DNA of 64,000 nucleotides from Quillaja saponaria (lineage: Eukaryota > Streptophyta > Magnoliopsida > Fabales > Quillajaceae), in the NCBI GenBank assembly GCA_029379385.1, contig CM055605.1:10637001-10701000 (forward strand), given 5' to 3'. Positions within the stretch are counted from its first letter, which is position 1; each line of letters opens with the position of its first letter. This document shows, piece by piece, positions 51,598 through 63,570 of the stretch. The notes under the pieces were generated by a model, which saw nothing but the letters and a program-made list of their open reading frames with translations, was not told the DNA's origin and made no database searches. The position numbers and the translations under genes are program-made.

Positions 51598-54500
51598 CTA
51601 CATTACAGGATGGGCAATACGACGCTTCCAAGAAGCTCCAAAATTATCACAATCAGCCAAGGTTGAACCTCTGCTGGAACTTGATCCCACTCCATTTGGT
51701 TCATTCTTACCATCCAACATGATGTTGGCTAATTTATCAGTCACACTATTTGATTCACGATACAAATGGGAAGTTACACTTCCCAATCTCTTGCCAGAAG
51801 ATTGTGAATGTCTAGAATGAGAAGGATAATAAGAATGTTAAGGAATGATGCACTCTTCGACAGTAAGGAAACAACCAACCGGAGAGTCTATCTTAACAAT
51901 GACTCTCTTGTAATTCTTAGTTCCAAAATAGCTAGGAGGTCTAGTCTCAGAGTCCATAGTTCAGCTCTAACGGAACAACACTATCTAATTTTATTTCCAA
52001 AACCAAATTTCCACTCCCCCTGTTGTGCCCTATGACCCCGGTAACACTGGCCATACCAGAATTACCCCAGAGTGACTCCATGTACATTAACTTTAGTCCA
52101 ATCCTTAGGTGGTGCACTCCAACTAATAATTATCTCCACTTTCTCCACATTAGGGTTACCATTCTAAGGGACTTCGAAATACTAACCTGCTCTTGTAGGT
52201 TTTATTTCTCCAATTCCAAGCATCCAAACTGTAATCCCAAACACCATGTTCCAGCTGCTTACCATTGTACTTTCTTGAAGAACCTAGGTTCCTTACTAAC
52301 CAATCCCCCAATTTACGGATTGAAGAAAATGGGGTCGAGGCTCCTACTGCCCATAACTTCCCAGCATTTTCTTGCTCTAGAACAGTCTCGGAAAGCATGC
52401 AAGGATGTTTCTTCAAACATAGCACATCCTTTACAAACAGGCAGGGTCTTATTAATCCGTCTAGCACATTGGACATTTGTTGATAGCCATCATAAAGCTA
52501 GTTTCCAAAGAAAAATGACTACCCGATACAGTCCATCCCAACTCCAAATGCATTTCCATAACTTGGTATCTACTTGAATAGTTATCTCGTATTAGCAAGT
52601 GATAAGAACAGCTAGTAGAAACTTACCAGACGTTGACATCCCCCAAGCCAACTCATCCTTACCTCCCTCGGTATTGGGAGGAAGAAGAGCAACTATTCTA
52701 TCTATTATATCACTAGGCACCGCAGCTTTGAGTTTACGCAGATTCCATTCCCCCCATTCTCCAAGACAGTAGTCCTCGACCAGTAAGCATTCATCCTGGA
52801 TATCCAAATTGTGAGCAATCCTTCCCAGAAGAGGACCAGTGTCATGAACCTATCGATCCACCCAAAAGCGAACTAAACCTCCATTATATATTACACATCT
52901 CTCCCACGCAAATATTTTGCATGCACTGCCTTAGACCAGAGGATATCAACATCTGTGATCACGCCCAACCCAATTTCATCATGAATGCTTGATTGAAGAT
53001 CCGAAGATCCTTGAGACTTAGGCCTCCCCTGCTCTTAATCCGAGTAAAGTTTTCCTACTTTATAGTATGCATTTCCCTCTGGTTCTTGGAATCAGCTAAA
53101 TAAACTTCCTACCCAGCTTCGTTAATTCATCACACACTGATACTGGAATATCATAGAATGCATTGTGTACAAAGGGATAGCGTGAATGACTCTGATTGTG
53201 AAAGCGTAAGACGCCCCTCCATGGACAAGCAATTCAATTTCCAATTCGCCAGGCGAGTCTTCACTTTGTCGACTAGGTGGTGAAAGTGTTGTTTAGTGAT
53301 ACGGCCATGGTAAAGCGGCACACCAAATTATTTTCCTAAGTCCTCCATTGATTTAAAGTCAGTGAAATTAGCAATGTCACGCCTCACCACCCATTTTACT
53401 CTCCTGCTACAAAAAAAAAAAAATTTTAAAAAAAATCTTGTTTTGTGAATATTCACCTTTTGTCCTGAGAAGAGCCCAAAATCATCAAGCACTCGTTTAA
53501 GCAAAGTGGCCTGCTCCTTTGTAGCTTCGACAAAGAAGAGCAAATCATCCGCAAACATGAGGTGGGACACCCGAGGTCCCTCTCTGCTTACTTTCATCGG
53601 CTTCCAAGCACCACACTTAACCTAGGTCTGCTATGAGCGTCTGCCATGCAGAGAACAAAAAATGTAGGGGGACAAAAGATCCCCTTGACGTATCCCTCTC
53701 GTGGGGTGAAATGCCTCAGTCACACCTTCATTCCACAGAAGTTGGAACTTAGTGGAAGTTATACAACTCATTATTACATTAATCATTGGTTGTTGGAGGC
53801 CCACTTTAATAAAAGTATCTTGAATAAAATTCAAGTTCAATCTATCATATGCTTTCTCTAAGTCCATCTTAATAACCATGTGCTAATTCTTACCTTTCAT
53901 GCTTCGGATGGAGAGAAGAATCTCGAAGTAAGGGAAGACAATTTGGGGCATAATGCTCTACAACCTATTCATTAAAATTTTAGGAAGCAATTTGTACACA
54001 TTACAGAGACTTATTGGTCAAAATTGGATCATATTAATTGAATGCTCTATCTTTGGAATAACAGTGATAATAGTATTATTCACCTTTCTGAGAATGCAAG
54101 GATTCATGAATCAATTTTTAATGAATTCACAAACTGCAAGACCAACTAGGTGCCACTGTGAATGAAAGAAAACTGCTTGAAATCCATCAGGGCTCGGTGC
54201 CTTAAATGGATGAATATTAAACATGGCTATCTTGATTTCAATATCGTCAACTTCCTCATTCAAGCGCTATAATTCTTCCAAAGTAAAACAAGGAAAAGAA
54301 TGGTGCGTGAGAAGGCTAGGCCTAATGACACTCTCTTCACTAAACAAGTCTTGATATAATTTACTTGCGATGATTCATAGGGCCTCTGGATCGTTCTCCC
54401 ACCTCCCTGAAGAATCTTGAAGCATCAATACTCTATTTTTCCTTCTTCTATTTGTGACTGTGGTATGGAAAAACTTAGTATTTCGATCCCTAAAAACAAT

Positions 54501-55574
54501 ATACTTGCTTTGAGATTTTTGGAACCAAATGATCTCTTCTTGTTTTAGAATATTTAAAAGTTCTTGGTGGACTTTTGCCTCCAAACGTGAAAGCGCATGA
54601 CTAGAAGGCACGGCTCATTTCTATTCGAATACCATGAAGCCATACCATATAGTGCGTTTCTTCCTCATACTCAAGTTACCAAACGTGTGTAAGTCCAATG
54701 TTTTAGAGGGTCCAAAATCATGGTAAGCATAGATAAGATAGGAGCCTTTTTGTCTCAATATATAGCCATAAAATATGGGAAATCTTCATGGGTAAGCCAT
54801 ATGGCCTCAAACTGAAATGGTCTAGATCCTATGGATATTCTCACCCCCTTAGTATTCAACAAGATAGGGTATGATCTGACTTTATTCTTGGAAGTGTAAC
54901 AACCGTGGCTTTGGTATGAAGAGCCACCCATCTGGAATTAAGCCAAGACCCTATCCTATCTTTTAAAAACTCTGTCATACGCACTCCTTTTAGCACCTTT
55001 CCAAGTGAATCTAGCATCTTTATGCCCCAGGTCTAGCAAGTTACAATTATTCAGCCATTGTGCAAATTGGTTACACCTACTGATGTTTGCTGGAGCACCC
55101 CTACGCTTTTCATTGGGGCTCATTATTTCATTGAAGTCCCCCGCCATGACCACTAATGTCAAGAGCAATTTGTTCTAGCTCTCGCCAACAGTGCTTTTGT
55201 ATATCATCTCTAGGATTGGCATAAACTGCCATAAAGAACCACCTTCCTCGACAGCCATCTTAGACAGAGTAGTGATCAAACTGATAGGTAGAGTGACACA
55301 TAATAATATCAGAAGAACCCTAATTCCAAAGCACCTAAATACCATATGAGAACCCTGTGGCTTCCTCAATTATCGAGTTAGAAAAACCCAACTTCCGACT
55401 CACATGCACTGCCTTTTCACAACTAATTCTAGGTTCAAGTATAATCAAGATGTCTGGTTTAAGATTTTGCAATAAAGATTTCGTAGTTCCTAAGAATCTG
55501 GATCCTCCAGCTCCTCTACAGTTCCAAGATAGTATTAACATAAAGAAATTATTACGTTGGTATCTAGTCCTCAC
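51598..55574 (-). pseudogene. LINE ORF2: endonuclease, reverse transcriptase, RNase H (decayed)
   Basis: Minus-strand pieces in order: endonuclease start ILSWNCRGAGG and PDILIILEPR (55335-55574), VVMAGDFNEI and DLGHKDARFTWKG (54956-55168), a spacer with RRRKNRVLML (54375-54611), reverse transcriptase KMDLEKAYDRLNLNFIQ, RGIRQGDLLSPYIF (53631-53879) and SHLMFADDLLFFVEA (53328-53597), a zinc-finger region (52156-52476), and RNase H LYRESNSVTDKLAN (51598-51786). At least seven frame breaks separate them. Order and motifs are those of plant L1 elements. Confidence 0.88.
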
Positions 55575-56287
55575 AGCAGATCATAGGTCAGTTAAAAGGA
55601 CTGCTTAATCAGTCTCATTACGGGACATTGCCTTATCCATGCTCTTCTGCCAGACTTCTCTTGTAACGCTTCGCCATACTACGTGCATGGCGTTTCATAA
55701 TAAGGAATTCTCCATTAGAGGCTTCGGAGGGTGATCACCAACGTCCGTTCTACGCCTACCCCCATCATCATTCCTTCTCACAGGTGAATCAGGACTTTGG
55801 GACTGCCAGGTCGTACTAACACGAGTTATATTTTCCTGGGTGTTAACTTCAGCTTCAACTCGATTCATCACCATATTTGTAATACCTTGCATGATCTGGG
55901 TCCTTGGGCCTATGCTAGATTGGCTTCAATCCATTTGATAGTCATTTGGGCTTGACTTGTATGGGTTGGTTGGTTTATCTTGTCCGTTTAATGGTATCTG
56001 GTCTGACATAAGAACATCTTTTGAAAGTATATAGTAGGATTCCCCTTCAATTAGCACTAGGTTATTAACTCTTTGACCTAGCCCTCTTGTGATGCGTTGA
56101 CATTCCTTGTTATGCCTTTATTTATTTATGTGATTGATGGCAGGCATATCATTGCAAATCTCCACAGTTTTCGGATCATTGAGAACCGTGAAATTCGAAA
56201 GCTAGTATCTCTATGATTATGGTGATTTTCCTGATTACCAGCACGATTCATACGCTCTTTCACCCACCAGGGGTCTACATTCCTCCA

Positions 56288-57228
56288 TTAACACTGTAGC
56301 TTCATTAACAGATGCACTCCTCTTTGCCTGCGTTTGAGCTCTCCTTTGCTACATAACTCCGTACTATGACCATATAGTCCACAATTGTAACAGACTATAT
56401 GTAGCCCTTCATACTCTATATGGCAAACATATTTGTTGAGCCGGTACCTAGAAACCAAAGGCTTAGCTAGGTTAACTTCCACACAAACTCTCGCGAAATT
56501 CCCTCCATCAGCCTGACATGTGGTGGTATCACACTTAATAGGCTTTCCAATCCTCGTTGCAAGACGCATAAGAAATTTTTCATCATGGTATTCAATGGGA
56601 ATATTCAAGAATCGAACCCATACTGCCACTCTATTCAGTTTCGTGGTCAAAGGGTTAAAATTATGGTCCCTAATTTCGTATGGTTAGATAATGGTCAAAG
56701 ATCATCCACAAACCCACCTTTAATCATATTGTCCAAATCCATGCTTTGAAAGAATCTGATAAGAAAAAATTCATTGTACAGATCAATTATTTTCAGCACT
56801 CCACATGGTTAATTATAACCTATGTGCTTCCCTAACATCCTGATCATTAGAGATTTCCTCCATGGTGCTCTCAATCTCAGTTTTTCCTCCTTGGTTAAAC
56901 GGATGTCAAGGCAATCTTCTTTATTTGGAAAGTCCTTATCCTCCCTGTCATCGTCACTATTAACTTCCCACTCATCCGTTTCAGAATCATGCCCTTCACA
57001 GTCCATACCTTTACCATTGAGATCTCCATCGAGAACCGAATCCCTGTAGGATACCTCTCTGGCGTGCCCTTCTTCCAATAGGGGATAGTTAACACGTACC
57101 TCTGCTCCCTCTCCCACTCTCACCTTAACCTTCTTGTTGCTCCTGTGGAGCAAATCCTCTTCCTCTGATGACCACCCTCGTTCACCCCAATTACCAGAAC
57201 CTTCGCCCTCATACTCCTTTTTTCTCAA
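56288..57228 (-). pseudogene. LINE ORF1: nucleic-acid-binding protein (decayed)
   Basis: The frame at 56809-57228 has an acidic N-terminus and ends LTKEEKLRLRAPWRKSLMIR, the start of the DUF4283-type domain of plant LINE ORF1. The next piece (56288-56650) continues with NRVAVWVRFLNIPIEYHDEK and a CCHC zinc knuckle CYNCGLYGHSTELC. Between them the frame is broken. Confidence 0.85.
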
Positions 57229-57431
57229 TTTAGTTTCAAAACATTTTCCATCAATTTTACATTTAAAGGTTCTTTAATAGGAAGCAATTCCCATAACATA
57301 TTTTCCTCCTTTATTTTCTCTTTTCTTATAATGAGATTTTGACCTATTTCAATTTCCTTCCGGGTAGAGAATCAACATTTCCTTTTTAATTCTTTTGTTG
57401 TGAGGAATCAATCAGTATCTTCAACACAACA

Positions 57432-57607
57432 TCCATACTTTCAGATTCTTTCAATGCTGAAAACCCCTCGAATTTTTTTTTCTTTCCGTTACTTTCTTGA
57501 GCTGAGATACTTCTTCTTCCAGTATGGTATTTAACTATTTCTTGTTCATGTTTTTTTATTTCTTTTTTCCTTAACCAGGCTCCAGGACTCGTCATTGAGG
57601 CTTCCAT
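57432..57607 (-). CDS. Unrecognised short host open frame cut by the C1 insertion
   Basis: A minus-strand frame starts with ATG at 57605-57607 (MEASMTSPGAWLRKKEIKK) and runs through basic and Ser-rich sequence (TGRRSISAQESNGKKKK) to SESMD, where C1 starts; it then reads about 15 residues into the LTR before a stop. On the far side of C1 (below 32961) the frame could continue for about 20 codons. I recognise no family. It may be a chance frame or the rest of a gene; no splice sites were established. Confidence 0.25.
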
Positions 57608-58529
57608 ACAGTTTTTATATTATTTGGGCTACGTACTCACTTTGTATAGAAAGCACATTGGTTTCTTATTTAGCAACATCAGACTGATCTATACTTGAAC
57701 AAGGATGCCCCTGCTGGTTATACCTTACGAATAAAAAGTTCTTAATTAGTGTAAGCAATTCATTTTGTATTGGGTTATTAACCCTAGCCAAGATCTAAAA
57801 ACAACATGTTTTCAATAAATAAATTTCCCTGCATCACCTAATTTTGTTTTATCCTTGGACAGAAGGAGGACTTCCCAGAATCCCAGTCATTCGTGAGAGA
57901 GCTGAAGCCACTAGCCAAATAGGCCATTAACAAGATGAAGTGATATGTTCTTACATGCATTATCTAACTGCTGAGAAAGAGATATTGGAAAAACGAGAAC
58001 ATCTCTATTATATGTAATTAGATTAGGGACAGAGGAAATGGTTCAGAGGTCTAACCTGGCATAGACATGATTAACAAGAATCTCTACAAAGAAAAATAAT
58101 AATAGTGAAGAACTACAATTATTTGGAGCTTAATCAAGAATTTTCATTTCTTGGAAAAAGGAAATCATACAAATAACTATTTTAATAGAAATGTAGGCAG
58201 ATCAAAGTAACAAGTTTTGACAACTTGATCCATGAAATGTCTACGCACTAGTTGTCCCCTTTTAGAGTGCAGAGTTATACTACAAAATACTTCAAATGTC
58301 TGCAAGCAATAGTATACCTAAGAGTTCAATTTTGGTTTAGATGCAGTCTGAAAGAGAAATTAAAGGCACAAACAACCATGGTCCTCGACCCATGAATATA
58401 GTGCTGTAAGTCTCGCCCTCAATAGATCTTTCTCAGTCCAGGAGGGGACTGAATCCAAACGCCAAGGTTGAACATATTAAGATGAATGAAGCGAAACACT
58501 ATCAAATTCGTACATTACACAACAGTTTT
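57608..58529. other. Intergenic, 3' flank of the GAMYB-like gene
   Basis: Probably includes the MYB 3' UTR at its right end. No other gene or repeat was recognised. Confidence 0.5.
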
Positions 58530-58698
58530 TCAAGGCATATCAGACATTTGACAGACAGCAGGCATGTTATTCCATGCACAATAACCAACTCCCCATGCTT
58601 GACTCGATGTTGAAGCTCCAGTATTCATGTGCTTATAGTCAGTGGCCAAATCATCACCAAGAAGAGTAGCTATAGCATCAGTCATGATGGCTTGGTTC
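58530..58698 (-). pseudogene. Out-of-frame C-terminus of the GAMYB-like protein
   Basis: Here the minus strand encodes QAIMTDAIATLLGDDL and ends GVGYCAWNNMPAVCQMSDMP with stop at 58530-58532, the normal GAMYB C-terminus, but one frame away from the upstream exon. Around 58706-58722 the + strand reads TGCCTGCATGCCTGC, a short imperfect repeat; four bases fewer here would join the frames and give 540 residues, the usual family length. Confidence 0.8.
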
Positions 58699-61600
58699 TT
58701 AAATCTGCCTGCATGCCTGCTCAAGCCAAATTGGAGCAACACAAACATCTGGACGAGTAATACTCAACAGAGACGTGGTTTCATTGTCAACACTCAGGGT
58801 CCAAGCCTGCTCACATGGTTCTGATTTCACAATATCGCCTGCAGAAAAATCAAATAGCTTATAAAACTGTTCCAAGTGATAGTGACCTATCTGCAAAGCT
58901 CTACCTGCTTATGGCTACGTAAAAGTTTTAAAGGGGACACTTTAATTTTTTATTTTAATACAAAATGAAAAGGGAGATTGATGATGATAAAAGAATAATA
59001 TCCAAAATACTTCAGATTTGGATCATCAGACCACGCCAGGAATCACTCACAAGGTGGTTGTACATCCATAGTACTTGCACTGGCACTCAGAGGAGTCAAC
59101 TCGCTGAAAAGTGAAGTCGCAGAGTGACCGAATGGAGAAATGGGATCCGCATAGTCTTCCCATTCTGTCCCACACATGTTCAAAGTTGAAGTATTTGCTA
59201 TCTCTCCAGGAGTTGCAGTAGCTGACTTTGAACTCTTGTCAGAAGAATGGTTCTTTGTACTGCTTAGAGTCTTTGCCTGATGAAGTAAAGCATCCAGCAA
59301 TCCACTGTTACGAGGAGAAGAACACTCTTCCTCCTGCATACCAGTCGGTGGAGGAGACTGGATGAAAGCATCAACTGACTCAAGTAAAGGATGTGAGGGA
59401 GTGGATGAGCCCCAGCTACCTAAATCAGTTTCTGGATATTGGAATGAAGGGAGCTCTAACTTCACAGCAACATTAGTGGGCTTAGAAGCAGAGGAATTTC
59501 CATCAGAAAGCGAATGGATGAAAGACAGAGAGTTCTCTGATGCAGGATCAGGATGAAGAGGAGAAGAGAATCCAAATGACTGAGCAACCTTATCACAAAC
59601 ATCATCCTGAAAGTGGTCGAATGCAGAGAACCCATTGGAACCAGGACACGGCACAGTTGATTCCCGAAGGCGCTTCTGGCTTGGTAATGTCGATGGCATG
59701 AAATTACAATACTGAGAAGAACCAAGGCCTTTCAGCAGAATACTATTTTCAGAAATATCAGGAATCTCAGGAACATAAGGTAAGAGACACTGATTAGCTT
59801 TCAGTCTGTCAAATATGACATCAGGTATCTCATATCTACTTTTCAGCAGGAAACCACGATGTCTTTTATCCCCACCATTAATTCCATCAGTATGACCTTC
59901 TTGATTCTCTTGCAATGGTTCCATACACAATTCAGGAGGATAAAGTGGCAAGCCAGCCCTTTGACGTCTCTTGATCCGGGTATTCCAGTAGTTTTTTATC
60001 TCATTGTCTGTACGTCCGGGCAACTAAGAGCACAGAGACCAAAAGTTTCATGAAGATATGAGGAATATATATAATACGAGGAACAAACTCAAAAGAATTT
60101 AGCTAATTTCTGTTTTTACTAGACATGGATGACATGCAAGAACAGATTAGCAGCATAAACTTGGTTACAGTAAGATGCAGATAAAGTTACGCCCAAAAAT
60201 AGAAACAGAAACTATACATATTTAGTGGGGAAACCAACAATGCATAAAAGTTACCAGAGAATAAGAATTTGATTTCACTCATTTGTCAATATTATTACAT
60301 GTTCTGTATATAATTAATAATTCATACTCATAATAATATGACTCCTAAAAGCAGTGGAAATTATCATCAATAAAATGTATAATAGCTGTCTTCAAAATTT
60401 ACAATAAAGTTTACAAAGTCTGTCTTTTTGTGTATTATTTCAATATTCAATTAACATCATTGAAGTGTGGGTTACAAAAACTGGCAGATAGCTCACAAGA
60501 TGGGCTCCAGCAATTAAATATTGAGTTTATGGCTGGGAAAAATAGAAATCATTTCATAATCATACACTGAACGAAAATGTGAAGGATATTTTTACACACC
60601 TTATTCTCTTGGGCATCCATCCTTCAGTGCATCAGAGTCTCCTTTTAAATTTCTCAGAATTATTTATTTTTAACATTATTTTTTCCTGATATACATGGGT
60701 TTGTCCCAACTGGCTGTTCTTTAATATATTATTTTAACAAAAAGAAAATCTAATACTTCAAATAAATCTTCTTAATCCTAGTTGACTACATAGTATCGAA
60801 CCACGTACACATGACCCCTTCAACTAGGCAAAGCTAACTTCATTATTTAGAAAAGAAATGCTTGATAAGACTTTTACTTCTGTTGAGGATTTCTACAAAG
60901 GTCCAAAATCTTATGAGATTAAAGATGATCAAGACACCAAGGTATCTGTAAGTAATCACTTCCAGCCATTTCTGTTAACATTCTAGTGTTTAATATATTC
61001 AATAAGTGACTCTCTGGAGATTTTGTTAATATCATGGGAGTAAAAGTTCACAGGACCACAGAAAGTATGTCTACCCAAGAAAATCATTTAGTGATTTCCA
61101 TTGCCCAGCACAATAACATATGAGAAACACATGCCAAAAAGGTCCCAGTGTTCTATATATTATATTCTCATCCCGTCCAAGGAGAATAATGCACAACATG
61201 AAATTAATTTACTTTGGATCTTTGTCAAATGGAAAAAGTAAACTGTTACAGCGTCAATATGGTCATTTTTTAGCTTTTTTCTTCAGGATACTGATCCATA
61301 TGCATATTACTGTACTTTTACTGGATTCCAATTAAGCAATAGGACCAAGTGCATTTTTAATTGAAGCCAAAGAATAGGTATGTTCATTAGTGTTTGCAAT
61401 AAGAGAAACATGAAAGAAGAAAGTATAGTTTGTTGTATTCTGTAGCTACTACCAATAAACACATAAGCAAGCATTTTGCTATATTACAAATCTCTATATG
61501 CCCAAAAAAATAATGTCTTTTTCACCTTGACAAATAAAATAAAAGGAATGAGAATGAGAATGAGAATGAGAACAGGATGACATTTAGGGAGGAAATAGAC

Positions 61601-61962
61601 TAAGTACAATTGCTTACATGCGCCGCCATGCGTGCCCATTTGTTTCCCATCTTGGCATGGAGCTCAGCAATCAACTGCTCTTCATCTGCAGTAAATGCCC
61701 CTTTCTTTAAATTAGGCCTTAGGTGATTTGCCCACCGTAGCCGGCAGCTTTTTCCACAACGGTACAGGCCTGAGTGCTTCTGGACAGCATTCCAGTTCCC
61801 CTCCCCATGCTTCTTGACATATTCCACCAAAATAGCATCTTCAGCAGATGTCCATGGTCCTTTCTTCAGAATAATTCCTACATCACAATCGTCATTCAAC
61901 TGTGACCCAGCATCATCCTTGGAGAGCATTCCATCTTCGCTCTCATTCGTCATATGACTCAT
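58699..61962 (-). CDS. GAMYB-type R2R3-MYB transcription factor, frame ends early
   Basis: GAMYBs (MYB33/65/101 clade) are nuclear activators in gibberellin response, anther and seed development. Coding exons on the minus strand: 61618-61962, 59051-60023 and the last exon from 58838; phases agree. Start MSHMTNESEDGMLSKDD at 61960-61962 is the family start; the frame is open further up but without similarity. R2 begins LKKGPWTSAEDAILVEYV, R3 LKKGAFTADEEQLIAELH, with the LPGRTDNEIKNYWNTRIKRR junction after intron 2. Clade motifs follow (RAGLPLYPPE, ELPSFQY). The last exon starts DIVKSEPCEQAWTLS but stops at 58699-58701 after WLEQACRQI, giving 485 residues; the conserved C-terminus continues in another frame. 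The miR159 site indicates post-transcriptional control. Confidence 0.9.
59438..59458 (-). promoter_or_regulatory. miR159 target site in the GAMYB-like mRNA
   Basis: The + strand of these 21 bases differs from miR159 (a known microRNA of about 21 bases) only at positions 1 and 7, so the mRNA pairs almost completely with it. The site encodes ELPSFQY, exactly where MYB33, MYB65 and MYB101 carry it. Cleavage there is established for the clade; for this gene it is inferred. Confidence 0.9.
60024..61617 (-). other. Intron 2 of the GAMYB-like gene
   Basis: Donor GTAAGC after the AAH codon at 61618 and acceptor CTCTTAG before LPGR at 60023. This is the conserved intron between the two R3 halves. About 1.6 kb, AT-rich, with a (GAATGA)-like repeat near 61549-61574. 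Confidence 0.8.
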
Positions 61963-63570
61963 CTCATAAACTAGTTTCAGAAATATCAAACTGTACCAAC
62001 AGTTAAGTCCCACTCCAGAAAATCTGAAAGAAAAACCCAAAATGAGAAAAAGTGAAGAGAGAATAAGACTACGCATATATAAGTTTCTTGCCTGCATTCC
62101 CAGGAGCAAACTAATCTTTTCTTTTTTCCAAAAAAAAAAATAAAATTAATCTTTTCTTTTTCATTTTACATTTTTTTTTTTTTTTTGTGGGGAGGGGAGA
62201 TTGGTCATTGGTGTAAGGGGGACTACAGAGGAGCGGAACAGGGAAAAATACAAGAGAAGTGTATATTCACGGGTTCAAGCAAAACGGGGGGAAAAGGAAA
62301 GCACCTCATACAATAAATATTGGCATCCTAATAACAATTACATAAACATAAATGCAAAGACTTGCCCAAAATATTGATTAATAAAGTTCTAAATAAAAAC
62401 AGAACAACTGGAAGCATCATAAGAGCAACCCCAGGTATTGAACAATCATGGGTTGACAGAGTCTGATGCATAGGAAAAATACAGCAGTTAACCAATTGAA
62501 TTTATGAAAAGTGCTATCAGGTCCGCTAACACTGAGAAATTAACAACCAAAGGCAAATTAATGATGATCCAGTCAGTGGGGAAAGAAAGATCTCCTTCAC
62601 CCAGAAAAGATAAACTATTCCAGAGTCAAATTAATTTTGTTCCCTAATTTGGAAGCAAATAAATAGAGAAGTAGCATTATCGTACAATTAGAGATTAAAC
62701 AAAATGGTCGCTAAAACCATGAAAGTTATGCATACTCATAAAGATATAATTCATTTTGTCCACCAACTTGCCAGTGTAATGTTATTTACTGCTGAATACC
62801 CCACATTAATTACGATACTCAAAGTGAATTTCATTCCAGTAGACACAAAAACTAAATTCCCATTTCCCACTTAGTTTATAGGTCGAAAATATCTGGATAT
62901 TAAATTCAGTTTCTAAAAATTCACTACCACCCCAAATAAGAAGAATACTCCAAAAGGAAGAGAAATACCTGAATATAACCAAAAATCCAACCCGCAAGCT
63001 TGAATCTCCAATAAAAACTAGTCCTTTCGCATGCAAGAGAACTTCACAGGACCTAAATCTCAATCAAAGCGCCTTGTTGAGCTAACAGCTGACACGGAGG
63101 TGAAAACTGAATACCTGAAATAATCAGATTTCCAAAAATTGTTCAAAAAATAAGACAGAAATCCTACCAAATTAGCTAAAAGCAGAAGAAATCAACAACG
63201 AAACTACGTAATTGAGAATTCAAAACCTAATTTCTCGGAAAATTCAAGCACTGCCATTAAAAGACAAACAAAAAATAAAAATCTTGAGCAAGAAGCTCAG
63301 CTAAAAAAATCAAAAAATCAAGAAAGAATTTGCAGTTAGCGAAATGAGAATTGAAAATTCAGATCCTATACCGTAATTCCTCGAACAGTAGGAAGACGAT
63401 CCGAATATAGAACAATTAAAACATCGAGATCCAGCAGCAAAACCTCTCACACACACAAACACTCAGAGATAGAGAGAGAGAGAGTCTGCGTGTTAAATGA
63501 GAGAATTCTAGAGAGATAGAGAGAGAGAGTGAATTGAAAGCAAAGATGAAATGTGTGAGAGAGAATTGGG
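61963..63570 (-). other. 5' UTR and leader introns of the GAMYB-like gene
   Basis: GAMYB genes commonly have introns in the 5' UTR. The distance from the start codon to the GA-rich block at 63460-63540 fits one or two leader introns. A T-rich tract (62170-62187) and G-rich patches are present. Exact leader exons cannot be fixed by eye. Confidence 0.5.
63466..63531. repeat. GA/CT microsatellite near the GAMYB transcription start
   Basis: Two runs of GAGAGA (about 63468-63482 and 63513-63528) are CT-rich on the coding (minus) strand. CT repeats are frequent around plant transcription starts and leaders; a role here is only a guess. Confidence 0.7.

Larger units (their letters stand above)
51556..57258 (-). 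mobile_element. L1-type LINE, about 5.7 kb, inserted in the C1 5' LTR
   Basis: CATCAATTTT at 51556-51565 recurs at 57249-57258 and marks the target duplication; the left LTR of C1 shows the same site unoccupied (35803 onward, AATCATCAATTTTACAT). The 3' end on the minus strand has a short poly-A seen as T's to 51569. ORF1 and ORF2 are both recognisable and nearly complete in extent but broken by many stops and shifts. Confidence 0.8.
51377..57426 (-). repeat. Primer-binding site and 5' LTR of C1, split by a LINE
   Basis: The minus strand shows TGGAATCAGAAC at 51377-51388, then LTR sequence 51389-51565. The LTR resumes at 57259 and ends at 57426 in CTTCAACA, i.e. TGTTGAAG on the minus strand. 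Both halves match the two halves of the left LTR. Confidence 0.75.
32961..57431 (-). mobile_element. Outer Copia LTR retrotransposon (element C1), hugely expanded by nested insertions
   Basis: CAACA occurs at 32961-32965 and 57427-57431, just outside two related LTRs. The left LTR is 32966-33120 plus 35796-35976; the right is 51389-51565 plus 57259-57426. Removing the inserted pieces gives LTRs of about 336 and 345 bases. A primer-binding site complementary to initiator tRNA-Met (TGGAATCAGAAC, minus strand) lies at 51377-51388, beside the right LTR. The minus-strand order is 5' LTR, leader, a possible gag start (ESHHHSPSIKII, 43541-43582), reverse transcriptase, RNase H, 3' LTR. The outer span is 24.5 kb, while a normal Copia is about 5 kb. 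The LTRs are visibly diverged, so the insertion is old. Confidence 0.75.
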
